DNA of 7,622 bases from Pyrinomonadaceae bacterium (GCA_025937955.1 JAICQI010000265.1:1-7622); one strand, 5' to 3'; positions 1-6,708 are shown, counted from the stretch's first letter. The notes: generated from the letters alone by a model not told the origin. Numbers and translations are program-made.

Positions 1-46
1 AGCCCCTCTTCCTGACTTGTTCTATTTTTAGTGACTAAATTCTTCC

Positions 47-889
47 TTAAGTTAACCACTGCAACACTTCCTCTTCGCTGCCGGCGCGTGTGCCTCCGAC
101 CACGTGGATGAAGTACTCCTCCAGCGAGACGGGGCCTTCACCGTCGCCTTCCAAACGGATTCCTTTTCGTAGCTCGTTTAGTGAGCCGGAGGCGAGTAAT
201 TTGCCCTGCGCGATGATTGCGATGTCGCTGCAAAGCCGCTCGACTATCTCGAGGACGTGAGACGTGAGAAATACTGTTAGCCCGCGTGCGGTCAGTCGCG
301 ACAGCAGATCTTTCAGCGTGCGCGATGCGATCGCGTCGACGCCTTCGAACGGTTCATCGAGAAAAAGTATCTCCGGTCGATGAATCAGCGCGCAGGCGAG
401 TGAGAGTTTCTTCTTCATGCCGTGCGAGTATTCAATGATCAGTTTTCGCGGTTCGTCCTGGAGGTCCATCAGGTCGAGCAACTCTTTCGAGCGTTGCGCG
501 ATCTCTTCGGTGCGGAGCCCGTACATGCGCCCGGTAAACGACAACATCTCAGCGCCCGTCAATCGCTCGAACAGGTTCAAGTCTTCAGGCACGACTCCGA
601 TGCGTCGCTTCACTTCCATCGGTTGTTTCGCGACATCGAAATTAAGCACTCGCAACTCGCCGCTGGTGGGCGCGAGCAGGCCGGTGAGCATTTTGATGGT
701 GGTTGATTTGCCAGCTCCGTTAGGCCCGAGGAATCCGAAAAAGCTGCCGCGGTTTATGCGCAGGTCGATGTGATCGACTGCGACAAAATCACCAAACTGC
801 TTGACGAGGGCGGACGTCTCGACCGCAGGCTCTGCTGACACGCTGTTCCACACAGCCACCAGATTAACGTAAGAGGGCTCTTGCGTCAT
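47..889 (-). CDS. ABC transporter ATP-binding protein (ABC-2 / drug-export type)
   Basis: Cytoplasmic ATPase subunit of an ABC exporter; it should pair with a separate permease, since no membrane segment is present. Numbered from the ATG at 889 (280 aa): Walker A GPNGAGKST at 55-63, Q-loop position occupied by Glu102 (VVPEDLNLF), signature YSHGM at 154-158, Walker B ILFLDEP at 174-180, D-loop EGVD at 182-185 and switch His211 (TSH). The shortened signature followed by lysines, and the Glu in the Q-loop, resemble ATPases that work with ABC-2 permeases; the substrate cannot be told. It is the last gene of the four-gene operon and overlaps the 3' end of the phosphodiesterase gene. The start is uncertain: a GTG at 895, the ATG at 889, or GTGs near 853 and 841 are all in frame and none has a good ribosome-binding site. 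The ABC domain proper begins about 25 residues in. The permease is probably left of the window; bases 1-46 hold no recognisable start. Confidence 0.93.
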   Translation of the reverse strand: MTQEPSYVNLVAVWNSVSAEPAVETSALVKQFGDFVAVDHIDLRINRGSFFGFLGPNGAGKSTTIKMLTGLLAPTSGELRVLNFDVAKQPMEVKRRIGVVPEDLNLFERLTGAEMLSFTGRMYGLRTEEIAQRSKELLDLMDLQDEPRKLIIEYSHGMKKKLSLACALIHRPEILFLDEPFEGVDAIASRTLKDLLSRLTARGLTVFLTSHVLEIVERLCSDIAIIAQGKLLASGSLNELRKGIRLEGDGEGPVSLEEYFIHVVGGTRAGSEEEVLQWLT

Positions 890-2045
890 CCGCACGCACG
901 TAGCCGGGAAGTTGCCGGTGCGTGCTCATGAGAAAGGCATTTGAGCTTGGCTGTAGTGCGTTGCCGTGAGTGGCTGCGAGCCGGACGAAGCGGCCAAAAG
1001 GTGACCAGCCGTAGTAATAACCGTCTTTCATCGAGAGAAGAATGTCGCCCGTGTGTTTCACTCGATGAGTAAAGATTGACTTGTAGATATTTGCGAGCGC
1101 GTCAGGATAACGATGCCCGGCAGTCTGCTCAAACCAGTGTGCATCAGTTTCAAATTCACTTTGAAACTTGCCCAACTCGAGTGGATCGCCAGTCATCTTT
1201 ACATATCGATAACACTCCGTGGCCGGCTGGTATTCAATGCGCGCCTGCCCTCGGTCGCTTTCGACAACAGCGTCGGAGCCATCCTTGTAGACGGCGAAAT
1301 CCACGCCGGTGACTTCCACGCTCGCGCGCGCGATCTCCGGAATCTGATTTTCGTCCTGACAATACAGCGCCGCGTAACTGCAAAGACCAAACGCAGGGAT
1401 GACAACTTGAAAGCCTCGCTGGCGCAGAGTTGAGGCGAGCGGCACGCGGCGGTTCTCTTCGAGATTCATGCCGTGATCCGAGAACATCACGATCTCGGTT
1501 TCATTCCCACAATAACTCTGAATCTCGCGCAGGATCTTATCGAGCGACTCGAGCGCGATCCCCAGGCGCGCGGGTCCCTGTGCGTGCAGCAATCCATCCG
1601 TTGCTTTGAGAAACGCAAAGTAGTCGCGGTTCTGCGGCGCTGCGCGGAAGCGCTCGCGAAAGCGCTGCATGTCAGCGCGCCAGATTTTTTCGGGCGCTAC
1701 GTAGATCAGAAACTCAAACGGCAAAGGTTCCTGGTAATCGAGCTCGTCCATGTACGACGAAGGGACCTTGTCAGGCGTCCGACGGCCGAGATACTTCCCG
1801 ATGCCGCCACGCAGCTCTTTTGCTTTGCGATCGAAATACAGACTCTCATAGCCCGCCGGTGGTGTTGCGCCGAGCATGGCTGACAGAGCGACGTTAGTCA
1901 TCGTCGGAAAGGGTGAGAGCAGGCGTGTCGGCGCTCCAAAGGCGTCGAACAATCCGCGACTCTTCGCCTGCTCGATCAGTTGATGTGGCACTCCATCGAG
2001 ACAGAGTAAAAGGCGTCTAGGACGTGTTTGTTGATGAGTACCCAT
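864..2045 (-). CDS. Type I phosphodiesterase / nucleotide pyrophosphatase-like (alkaline phosphatase superfamily) protein
   Basis: A 393-aa predicted two-zinc phosphoesterase. All seven metal or nucleophile positions of the NPP/autotaxin family can be matched: Asp17 (CLDGVP), nucleophile Thr50 (FPTMTN), Asp150 and His154 (ATDGLLHAQGP), Asp190-His191 (SDHGM) and His360 (ATHGNA). It is therefore probably active on a phosphodiester or phosphomonoester, but the substrate is unknown. There is no signal peptide or membrane helix (the N-terminus is polar and Arg-rich), so it should be cytoplasmic, unlike many secreted family members. The ATG at 2045 overlaps the stop codon of the preceding TPR gene by one base (TAATG), with a GAGG about 10 nt upstream at 2056-2059 inside that gene. 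This indicates translational coupling. Its 3' end overlaps the ABC ATPase gene. A role linked to an exported phosphorylated lipid or cell-envelope precursor is possible but is only inferred from these neighbours. Confidence 0.88.
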   Translation of the reverse strand: MGTHQQTRPRRLLLCLDGVPHQLIEQAKSRGLFDAFGAPTRLLSPFPTMTNVALSAMLGATPPAGYESLYFDRKAKELRGGIGKYLGRRTPDKVPSSYMDELDYQEPLPFEFLIYVAPEKIWRADMQRFRERFRAAPQNRDYFAFLKATDGLLHAQGPARLGIALESLDKILREIQSYCGNETEIVMFSDHGMNLEENRRVPLASTLRQRGFQVVIPAFGLCSYAALYCQDENQIPEIARASVEVTGVDFAVYKDGSDAVVESDRGQARIEYQPATECYRYVKMTGDPLELGKFQSEFETDAHWFEQTAGHRYPDALANIYKSIFTHRVKHTGDILLSMKDGYYYGWSPFGRFVRLAATHGNALQPSSNAFLMSTHRQLPGYVRADDARALLR

Positions 2046-3310
2046 TATTGTTCGACCTCAGATTTCACCGTCTGTTCTGTCTTGTAAGCCTGGCGCAAAC
2101 CGCGCTTCGCTTCGTCGTGTGCGTCGTAAACGTTTGGACGCGACAGCACTTCCTTGTACTGGGCCAACGCCTCGTCGCGTTTGCCCGCGGCGTCGTACGA
2201 CCGCGCGGCATAAAGATGGGCCATCGTGATCAGACCGGCTTCGCCGCGATCGACTTTAGTTGCCGCCAGAAACTCTTTTGCGGCGCGATCGTGGTAGCCG
2301 GCAATTAAGAGCGCTTCGCCATACTTGAAATGGATCAAATCGAGCGCCCGCGCCGCGGTGTCGCGTACGTTTCGATCGCGCAGCATCTCGTCGAAAGTCG
2401 CGAACGCCTCTTTTTCTGCCTGTACAGCGCCCACCAAATCGTTCTCTTTGCGCTTTACTCCGGCAAGCGAGACCAATGCGTCCGCAGTCTCCAAACGCAG
2501 CAGATAATTGCGCGGATACTTGGCGCTGAGTTCACGAGTAAATTTGAGCGCGTCGGCATAACGCTTTTCACGTGTGTAAAGCAGTATCAAGACAGTTTTC
2601 GCGTCATCCTGAGCCCAGCGGCCCTCTTTGGCGACCTGTTCCAGTAGCGCGAGCCCGCGCTTCTTCGAGCCACGGTAACCGGTAGCGCCGGCAAGTAACT
2701 TCACCGGCAATGGCAAAGATCCAACGACGTACTCGTAAAGTCCGATTGTGATTTGAGCGTCAATGTACTTTGGATCGAGTTTCAAAACTTCACGGTGACG
2801 ATTGACGGCGTCGTTGCCGTTGCGCAGCGCCGAGAAGTGGCGTCGCTCGACTGCTTCTTCGAAAGCGGCTTTCAGTCCTTCAGTGTTAGCTAGAAAGTCG
2901 AGCGCTTCGATGTTCTTCGGTTCTTGTTTGAGTCGTGCTTCTGCCAGACGTTTTGCTTCGCGAGTAAGATTGCGAAACTCGGTCACGATCTTCGGATCGA
3001 CTTTGTCGTCGCCGTTTGTATAAAACGATTCGGAACTGTAAAGCGAAACCTGCAAGCGGCGCGTTTCATAAAGCGTCTTGATCCAGAGACGCGCCGCCAG
3101 CAATTGATAACCGCCGGGGTGATTGGGATTGAGTTTAACGATCTCTTTGAAATCCGTTTGTGCTTTGTCGTAGTCGATATTGTAAAGGGCGTCGAGCCCG
3201 CTGCGCCGCAGTTCCTCAAACCGCGCGCGCTCCGCATCAGTTAACCACGGTTGTTGTGCCGATACTGTTACCGTAGCGAACAGCAACAAAATGATTCCGA
3301 AATACCTCAC
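2045..3310 (-). CDS. Secreted TPR-repeat protein of unknown function
   Basis: A 421-aa protein with a clear Sec signal peptide: Arg2, a hydrophobic core at 5-16 and a probable cleavage after SA at 17-18, with no lipobox Cys. The mature part is mostly helical, with TPR-like units recognisable near residues 37-66 (ending KLNPNHP), 161-192 (KLDPKY), 234-266, 324-352 and 361-390 (the last with AARSYDAAGKRDEAL spacing). Between them, 78-160 and 195-230 are less TPR-like. It is likely a periplasmic protein-interaction scaffold; no catalytic motif is visible. The start is a GTG at 3310, chosen because a strong GGAGG lies 7 nt upstream (3318-3322) and because the signal peptide begins there. It follows thrC by 21 nt and overlaps the phosphodiesterase gene by one base. 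A specific function cannot be assigned. Confidence 0.87.
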   Translation of the reverse strand: MRYFGIILLLFATVTVSAQQPWLTDAERARFEELRRSGLDALYNIDYDKAQTDFKEIVKLNPNHPGGYQLLAARLWIKTLYETRRLQVSLYSSESFYTNGDDKVDPKIVTEFRNLTREAKRLAEARLKQEPKNIEALDFLANTEGLKAAFEEAVERRHFSALRNGNDAVNRHREVLKLDPKYIDAQITIGLYEYVVGSLPLPVKLLAGATGYRGSKKRGLALLEQVAKEGRWAQDDAKTVLILLYTREKRYADALKFTRELSAKYPRNYLLRLETADALVSLAGVKRKENDLVGAVQAEKEAFATFDEMLRDRNVRDTAARALDLIHFKYGEALLIAGYHDRAAKEFLAATKVDRGEAGLITMAHLYAARSYDAAGKRDEALAQYKEVLSRPNVYDAHDEAKRGLRQAYKTEQTVKSEVEQ

Positions 3311-3317
3311 TCCAAAA

Positions 3318-3322
3318 CCTCC
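3318..3322 (-). promoter_or_regulatory. Shine-Dalgarno site for the TPR gene
   Basis: Reads GGAGG on the minus strand, 7 nt before the GTG at 3310. It lies in the 21-nt gap after the thrC stop and decides the use of a GTG start for the TPR protein. Confidence 0.8.
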
Positions 3323-3347
3323 AAATCAGTGTTAATCCGTGGCAAAT
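3323..3347 (-). repeat. Single arm resembling a dispersed palindromic repeat, overlapping the thrC stop
   Basis: On the minus strand this reads GCCACGGATTAACACTGAT with short AT flanks. It has the same layout as the arm of the palindrome at 6710-6764 (GCCGCGGATGACGCAGAT): GCC-R-CGGAT, a short spacer, then C-N-GAT. No complementary second arm is visible nearby. It encodes the last four residues (ATD preceded by F) and the TAA of thrC. It may be a decayed or half copy of a repeat that supplied the present stop codon. Chance similarity is possible over such a short stretch. Confidence 0.4.
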
Positions 3348-4501
3348 GACTCCATGTATTTCACACCCGATCCGGTATTGAATAAAACGACACGATCACT
3401 TGCCTTAACATCGCCTGAATCAATCAACTTCCTTAAAGCCGGCAGACATGCCGCACCCTCAGGCGCACAAAACACTCCTTCCGCCGCCCCGATCTCGCGA
3501 GTTGCCGCAATCAACTCTTCATCAGTTACCGATACCGCCGTTCCACCCGATTCACGTAACGCATCAAGTATCAAAAAGTCCCCAATAGCCTTCGGCACTC
3601 GCAAACCCGAAGCAGTTGTCGCGGCGTTTGGAAACTCATCCGCGAACCGCTTCCCTTCCTCGATCGCCCGCACAATCGGCGCACAACCCGCCGCCTGCAC
3701 AGTCACCATGCGTGGCCGCTTGCTTCCGATCCAACCCATGCGCTCCATCTCGTCGAACGCTTTCCACATTCCAATCAAGCCCGTTCCGCCCCCGGTGGGA
3801 TAAATGATCACGTCGGGCAATTCCCAGTTGAGTTGTTCCGCGACTTCGTAACCGAGCGTCTTCTTTCCTTCGACGCGATACGGTTCCTTCAAGGTTGACA
3901 CGTCAAACCAGCCTTCTGCTTCTTTGCGCCTGCCTACTTCCGCGCCGCAATCAGTTATCAACCCATCCATCAACGTCACGTGCGCGCCGGTTTGCTCACA
4001 CTCGACAACGTTCGCCCGCGGCGTATCGCGTGGCATGAAGATGAACGCCTCGAGTCCCGCGCGGGCCGCGTAAGCAGCGAGGGCGCCGGCTGCGTTTCCT
4101 GCCGATGGCACCGCGAGTTTCTTCGCGCCGAGCTCTTTGGCCATCGACACCGCCGCCGCCATGCCGCGCGCTTTGAAACTCTGTGTCGGGTTCTGCGATT
4201 CGTCTTTGATGAAAAGCTCTCGAAGCCCGATGCTCTCACCCAACCGGCTCGCCCGCAGCAGCGGCGTCCAACCTTCGCCAAACGAGACTATGTTCTCGTC
4301 GTTATCGACGGGAAGCACTTCGCGATAGCGCCAGAGGTCGGATCGTCTGGACGCGAGCGACTCCTTCGTCAACGTTTGTTGAGCGCGCTCTAAGTCGTAG
4401 CGAACCAGCAAAGGTTTACCGCAAGCGCGACAAAGGTTGAGCAACCGACGTGCCTCGTGCTCCAGCCCGCAGAGGCCGCATTCGAGATGTGTAATGTACA
4501 T
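3332..4501 (-). CDS. thrC: Threonine synthase (PLP-dependent, fold type II) with N-terminal zinc ribbon
   Basis: Converts O-phosphohomoserine to threonine and phosphate, the last step of threonine synthesis, in the cytoplasm. From the ATG at 4501 (389 aa): a Cys4 ribbon CGLC...CRAC (Cys8, 11, 24, 27); PLP lysine Lys110 in NPTQSFKARG; PLP-contacting SAGN at 133-136; phosphate-cradle glycines TGGGTG at 236-241; and NTGSG at 375-379 near the C-terminus. The ribbon-bearing form of about 390 aa fits the long threonine synthases found in several bacteria and archaea. The motif SFKARG differs from the common SFKDRG, so a related PLP lyase cannot be wholly excluded. The ATG at 4501 is preferred over an in-frame TTG at 4537: the extra 12 residues would lie across the hairpin at 4532-4571 and precede the ribbon. 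No clear Shine-Dalgarno is seen. It is first in the four-gene operon; its link with the downstream genes is not an obvious pathway link. Confidence 0.88.
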   Translation of the reverse strand: MYITHLECGLCGLEHEARRLLNLCRACGKPLLVRYDLERAQQTLTKESLASRRSDLWRYREVLPVDNDENIVSFGEGWTPLLRASRLGESIGLRELFIKDESQNPTQSFKARGMAAAVSMAKELGAKKLAVPSAGNAAGALAAYAARAGLEAFIFMPRDTPRANVVECEQTGAHVTLMDGLITDCGAEVGRRKEAEGWFDVSTLKEPYRVEGKKTLGYEVAEQLNWELPDVIIYPTGGGTGLIGMWKAFDEMERMGWIGSKRPRMVTVQAAGCAPIVRAIEEGKRFADEFPNAATTASGLRVPKAIGDFLILDALRESGGTAVSVTDEELIAATREIGAAEGVFCAPEGAACLPALRKLIDSGDVKASDRVVLFNTGSGVKYMESFATD

Positions 4502-4531
4502 GGATTTTAGCTTGGCAGGGTTCGAGACGAG

Positions 4532-4571
4532 GTGCAAGGGGTAAGAATAGGATGCAGCAAACCCCTTGCAC
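4532..4571. other. Perfect 11-bp hairpin between the CHRD gene and thrC
   Basis: Arms 4532-4542 (GTGCAAGGGGT) and 4561-4571 (ACCCCTTGCAC) are exact reverse complements around an 18-nt loop. It starts 32 nt after the CHRD stop and ends about 30 nt before the thrC ATG, both read on the minus strand. It could be a terminator for the CHRD gene, but no T-run follows the stem in that direction, so it is not a classical intrinsic terminator. It could also be a structure in the thrC leader or a protein-binding site. Confidence 0.5.
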
Positions 4572-4603
4572 TCGGAGCAAAAAACTTCAATCAGGAATGG
4601 TTC

Positions 4604-5146
4604 TTATGGGTGACGATGATCTTTGCTGATCTGGCTGCGGATTTCTCCACTCGGTATTGCCGTGGTATGAACGTTAACGTATGTCATTCCGGCACGGATA
4701 GCCTGGATCAACTCCTCGATCTCACCGGTATTCAGTCCCTGCCCACGGGCTGCGGCGGTAGCGGGGATATTCGGACTCACGTCCGCGGCGAAGATAGTGC
4801 CTGAAATCGTTGCCGGCGCCGCTGGACAAGGTTGAATCCCGGCGGGACCGTTGCCAAGGTTGGTGCAGAGGAAAACGCTTATACCGCCGTTCACGTCCTT
4901 TTGTCCGAGGTGGATATGGGCTTGCTGTACCGCACTTTGAGTGTCGGCGTAACTCAGCTCCCAGTCAATCCGGCTTCCATCCTTGCTAATGGTGGCATTG
5001 AACGTGCCATTTCCGGTGGTCGAAACAGCGGGGACTTCTTCGTACCCGGTTAAAATTTCACTTATTTGCTTGAAGCCCTGAGCGAGGACAATAGACGCTG
5101 CCGACACCAAGGCGATCACTGCAATAGACATTCCTAGTCTTCGCAT
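4604..5146 (-). CDS. Secreted CHRD-domain protein
   Basis: From the ATG at 5146 the protein has 180 aa. It begins with a Sec signal peptide (MRRLG, hydrophobic core 7-21, probable cleavage after VLA at 20-22). The mature part matches the CHRD (chordin-type) domain: LTGYEEVPAV at 32-41, GNGTFNATI at 45-53, an AHIHLG histidine pair at 76-81, SGTI at 115-118, YVNVHT at 156-161 and PSGEIRSQI at 165-173. Cys94 and Cys107 could form a disulfide outside the cytoplasm. CHRD domains occur in many secreted bacterial proteins of unclear role, so no reaction is assigned. The 5146 start is supported by GGAGG 8 nt upstream; the longer frame up to 5242 would bury the signal peptide and run into the palindrome. 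It is monocistronic and divergent from the HAD gene. Confidence 0.9.
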   Translation of the reverse strand: MRRLGMSIAVIALVSAASIVLAQGFKQISEILTGYEEVPAVSTTGNGTFNATISKDGSRIDWELSYADTQSAVQQAHIHLGQKDVNGGISVFLCTNLGNGPAGIQPCPAAPATISGTIFAADVSPNIPATAAARGQGLNTGEIEELIQAIRAGMTYVNVHTTAIPSGEIRSQISKDHRHP

Positions 5147-5154
5147 CCCTTTTA

Positions 5155-5159
5155 CCTCC
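5155..5159 (-). promoter_or_regulatory. Shine-Dalgarno site for the CHRD gene
   Basis: Reads GGAGG on the minus strand, 8 nt before the ATG at 5146. It fixes that start over longer in-frame possibilities up to 5242. Confidence 0.8.
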
Positions 5160-5190
5160 AAAGTTTCTGTTGTAGCTAAGTGGGGGGCGC

Positions 5191-5196
5191 ATAATA
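5191..5196 (-). promoter_or_regulatory. Possible -10 element upstream of the CHRD gene
   Basis: Reads TATTAT on the minus strand (5 of 6 to TATAAT), about 45 nt upstream of the CHRD ATG. No convincing -35 box is present at the usual distance. The overlapping plus-strand CATAAT (5190-5195) could equally serve the HAD gene. This is a weak prediction. Confidence 0.25.
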
Positions 5197-5225
5197 TCAC
5201 AGGGTGGTACAAAGAAGAAGGATCA

Positions 5226-5286
5226 GCCACAAAAAGGCGCAAAAAGCAAAAAGGATTTCTTGGTGCTTTTTGTGCCTTTTTATGGC
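5226..5286. repeat. Long A/T-tract palindrome between the CHRD and HAD genes
   Basis: Arms 5226-5248 and 5264-5286 are reverse complements over 23 positions, with one mismatch (C5230/A5282) and one G-T pair (G5239/T5273), around a 15-nt loop. The arms read GCCAC, AAAAA, GGCGC, AAAAA, GCA and their complement. On the plus strand most of the stem ends in TTTTT (5277-5281), so RNA from either strand could form a strong hairpin. It lies between two divergent genes, where a terminator would not be expected, so a dispersed intergenic repeat is the better reading. Confidence 0.8.
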
Positions 5287-5287
5287 G

Positions 5288-5306
5288 GCCTTTGCCTTCT
5301 GCCTTC
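5288..5306 (+). repeat. Short degenerate GCCTTY tandem repeat
   Basis: Three adjacent units GCCTTT, GCCTTCT and GCCTTC directly follow the palindrome, and pyrimidine-rich sequence continues to 5330. It occupies the place where a ribosome-binding site for the HAD gene would be expected; none is seen there. Confidence 0.5.
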
Positions 5307-5331
5307 GCTTCCTTTACCTTGTGCTTTCTCT

Positions 5332-6213
5332 ATGGCGATAAGTCTTCTGGCTCTCGATCTGGACGGGACTCTGCTCGATTCTCGTGGACGTATTTCTGAG
5401 CGCAATCGCATCGCAATTGATAATGCACGCGAACAGGGCGTGCGCGTGGCGCTCGTGACCGGGCGGCGCTTTCGTGATTCGCGTCCGGTGGCTTTGGAGC
5501 TCGGCCTCGACATTCCGCTGATCTCACACAATGGCGCGCTGACCAAACACGCCGGGTCACTCGAGACAGTTTCGGTGCTGCCGCTGCCACTCGCACCCGC
5601 GCGTGAAGCATTGCGAGTCGGGCGTGCGGCCGGCGCGGACGCGTTGCTGAGTGACGATCACGAAGGACTGGGCGTACTTGTTTACGATCACATTCGCGGT
5701 GAAAACTCCGCCGCTCATAAATACATTACCTGGGCGCGAAGAATTCATGGCGAAGAAGGCGCAAACGCGGTACAGCAAGTCACGTCGCTGGAAAACTACC
5801 TGGACCACGACCCGATCCATCTCGCATTCTCCGGCGGCTGCGCAGAAATGGATCAGCTCGAAGAGACGCTCAAGTCGGAGCTCGGATCCAGTGTGAAACT
5901 TCTCAGCACAAAATATCTCGAACAGGATTTCACGTTGCTGGACATCGTTAATCCAGCAGCTTCAAAAGGCGCGGGCGTCGCCGCAGCAGCAGCCGAGTTG
6001 GGCGCGACTCGCGAAGAGATCATGGCCATCGGCGACAACTACAACGATCTCGAAATGCTGCTATTCGCGGGCGTAGGCGTCGTGATGGCGAATGCGCCGC
6101 TGACTTTGCGTGAAATTGCCGGCTTGCACCCGACTGCTTCGAACCGCGAGGACGGTGTGGCGCTCGCGATCGAGCAATTCATCTTGAACCGGCCGCAGTT
6201 AATCAACCAGTAA
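5332..6213 (+). CDS. Cof-type HAD-superfamily hydrolase (HAD-IIB phosphatase)
   Basis: Cytoplasmic Mg-dependent phosphatase of 293 aa from the ATG at 5332. HAD motif I is DLDGT at 9-13 (nucleophile Asp9, acid/base Asp11); motif II Thr43 in LVTGR; SHNGA at 65-69 marks the Cof subfamily; motif III Lys212 (SKGAG); motif IV GDNYND at 234-239. A C2-type cap domain fills roughly 85-200. Family members dephosphorylate sugar phosphates, FMN, PLP or similar metabolites; the substrate here is not predictable. The frame stays open upstream to a TTG at 5260, but those 24 residues are encoded by the palindrome and the GCCTTY repeat and give a false hydrophobic leader, so the ATG at 5332 is chosen. No Shine-Dalgarno precedes it. 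The cyclophilin gene follows after 9 nt, suggesting one transcript. Confidence 0.9.
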   Translation: MAISLLALDLDGTLLDSRGRISERNRIAIDNAREQGVRVALVTGRRFRDSRPVALELGLDIPLISHNGALTKHAGSLETVSVLPLPLAPAREALRVGRAAGADALLSDDHEGLGVLVYDHIRGENSAAHKYITWARRIHGEEGANAVQQVTSLENYLDHDPIHLAFSGGCAEMDQLEETLKSELGSSVKLLSTKYLEQDFTLLDIVNPAASKGAGVAAAAAELGATREEIMAIGDNYNDLEMLLFAGVGVVMANAPLTLREIAGLHPTASNREDGVALAIEQFILNRPQLINQ

Positions 6214-6217
6214 GGAG
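6213..6217 (+). promoter_or_regulatory. Shine-Dalgarno site for the cyclophilin gene
   Basis: AGGAG begins in the last base of the HAD stop codon and lies 5 nt before the ATG at 6223. It supports that start and co-transcription of the pair. Confidence 0.8.
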
Positions 6218-6222
6218 AAAAC

Positions 6223-6705
6223 ATGGCAAATCGAACCGCAGTAATCCAAACGAACAAGGGAACGATTCGAGTTGAGCTTTTGGAGTCGGACGCACCCAAG
6301 ACAACGGAAAACTTCATCACCCTCGCACAACGTGGCTACTACGACGGCATCATCTTTCACCGCGTGATCAAAGGCTTCATGATCCAGGGTGGCGATCCGA
6401 CCGGCACCGGGCGTGGCGGCGAGTCGGCATGGGGCGGACGCTTCAACGATGAGATCGATTCCAAATCGCCTGTGTATCAGAGAGGTTATAAAGCGGGCAC
6501 GATGGCGATGGCGAATGCTGGACCAAACACGAATGGCTCGCAGTTTTTCATCATGCACGTCGATTATCCGTTACCGCCAAGTTACACGATCTTTGGCAGA
6601 GTTACTGAGGGGCAGGACGTTGTTAATGCAATCGCGACGAGCCAGACCGGTCCGGGTGATCGGCCGGTCTCCGAAGTTAAGATGGAGAAAGTGACGATCG
6701 AGTAA
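6223..6705 (+). CDS. Cyclophilin-type peptidyl-prolyl cis-trans isomerase
   Basis: Catalyses cis-trans isomerisation of prolyl bonds during protein folding. It is a 160-aa single-domain enzyme with no signal peptide, so it is cytoplasmic. Core motifs: FHRVIKGFMIQGGDPTGTG at 45-63 (Phe45, catalytic Arg47, Gln55 equal human CypA Phe53, Arg55, Gln63), MANAGPNTNGSQFF at 96-109 (Phe108 corresponds to Phe113 or its neighbour) and YTIFGRV at 121-127. The CypA Trp121 position appears to be Tyr115 and the His126 position Tyr121. Loss of that Trp is usual in bacterial cyclophilins and reduces cyclosporin binding. The GTGRGGES loop resembles PPIL1-like small cyclophilins. It is the second gene of the HAD pair, with a good ribosome-binding site, and is followed 4 nt later by the palindrome at 6709-6765. 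Confidence 0.95.
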   Translation: MANRTAVIQTNKGTIRVELLESDAPKTTENFITLAQRGYYDGIIFHRVIKGFMIQGGDPTGTGRGGESAWGGRFNDEIDSKSPVYQRGYKAGTMAMANAGPNTNGSQFFIMHVDYPLPPSYTIFGRVTEGQDVVNAIATSQTGPGDRPVSEVKMEKVTIE

Positions 6706-6708
6706 AAC

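Noticed and set aside
1473..1883. Open frame of 136 codons on the plus strand opposite the phosphodiesterase gene.
   Set aside because: The minus strand carries all catalytic motifs of a known family; the plus frame shows none and no start signals.
3339..3803. Open frame of 154 codons on the plus strand, antisense to thrC.
   Set aside because: It lies wholly inside the well-supported thrC gene, has no ribosome-binding site and no recognisable domain; its composition is that of a reverse-strand shadow.
3980..4393. Open frame of 137 codons on the plus strand opposite the thrC N-terminal half.
   Set aside because: Arg- and Cys-rich shadow translation of thrC codons; no motif, no ribosome-binding site.
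4502..4537. Extended thrC start at the TTG at 4537.
   Set aside because: The added residues precede the zinc ribbon, are encoded partly by the hairpin at 4532-4571 and have no ribosome-binding site; the ATG at 4501 starts right at the conserved ribbon.
4543..4580. A thrC promoter with TATTCT as -10 on the minus strand (4544-4549).
   Set aside because: No acceptable -35 lies at 16-18 nt spacing, and the hexamer is inside the hairpin loop; too weak to list.
5147..5242. Longer CHRD protein start at 5242.
   Set aside because: It would place 32 polar residues before a good signal peptide and begin inside the palindrome; the ATG at 5146 has a well-spaced GGAGG.
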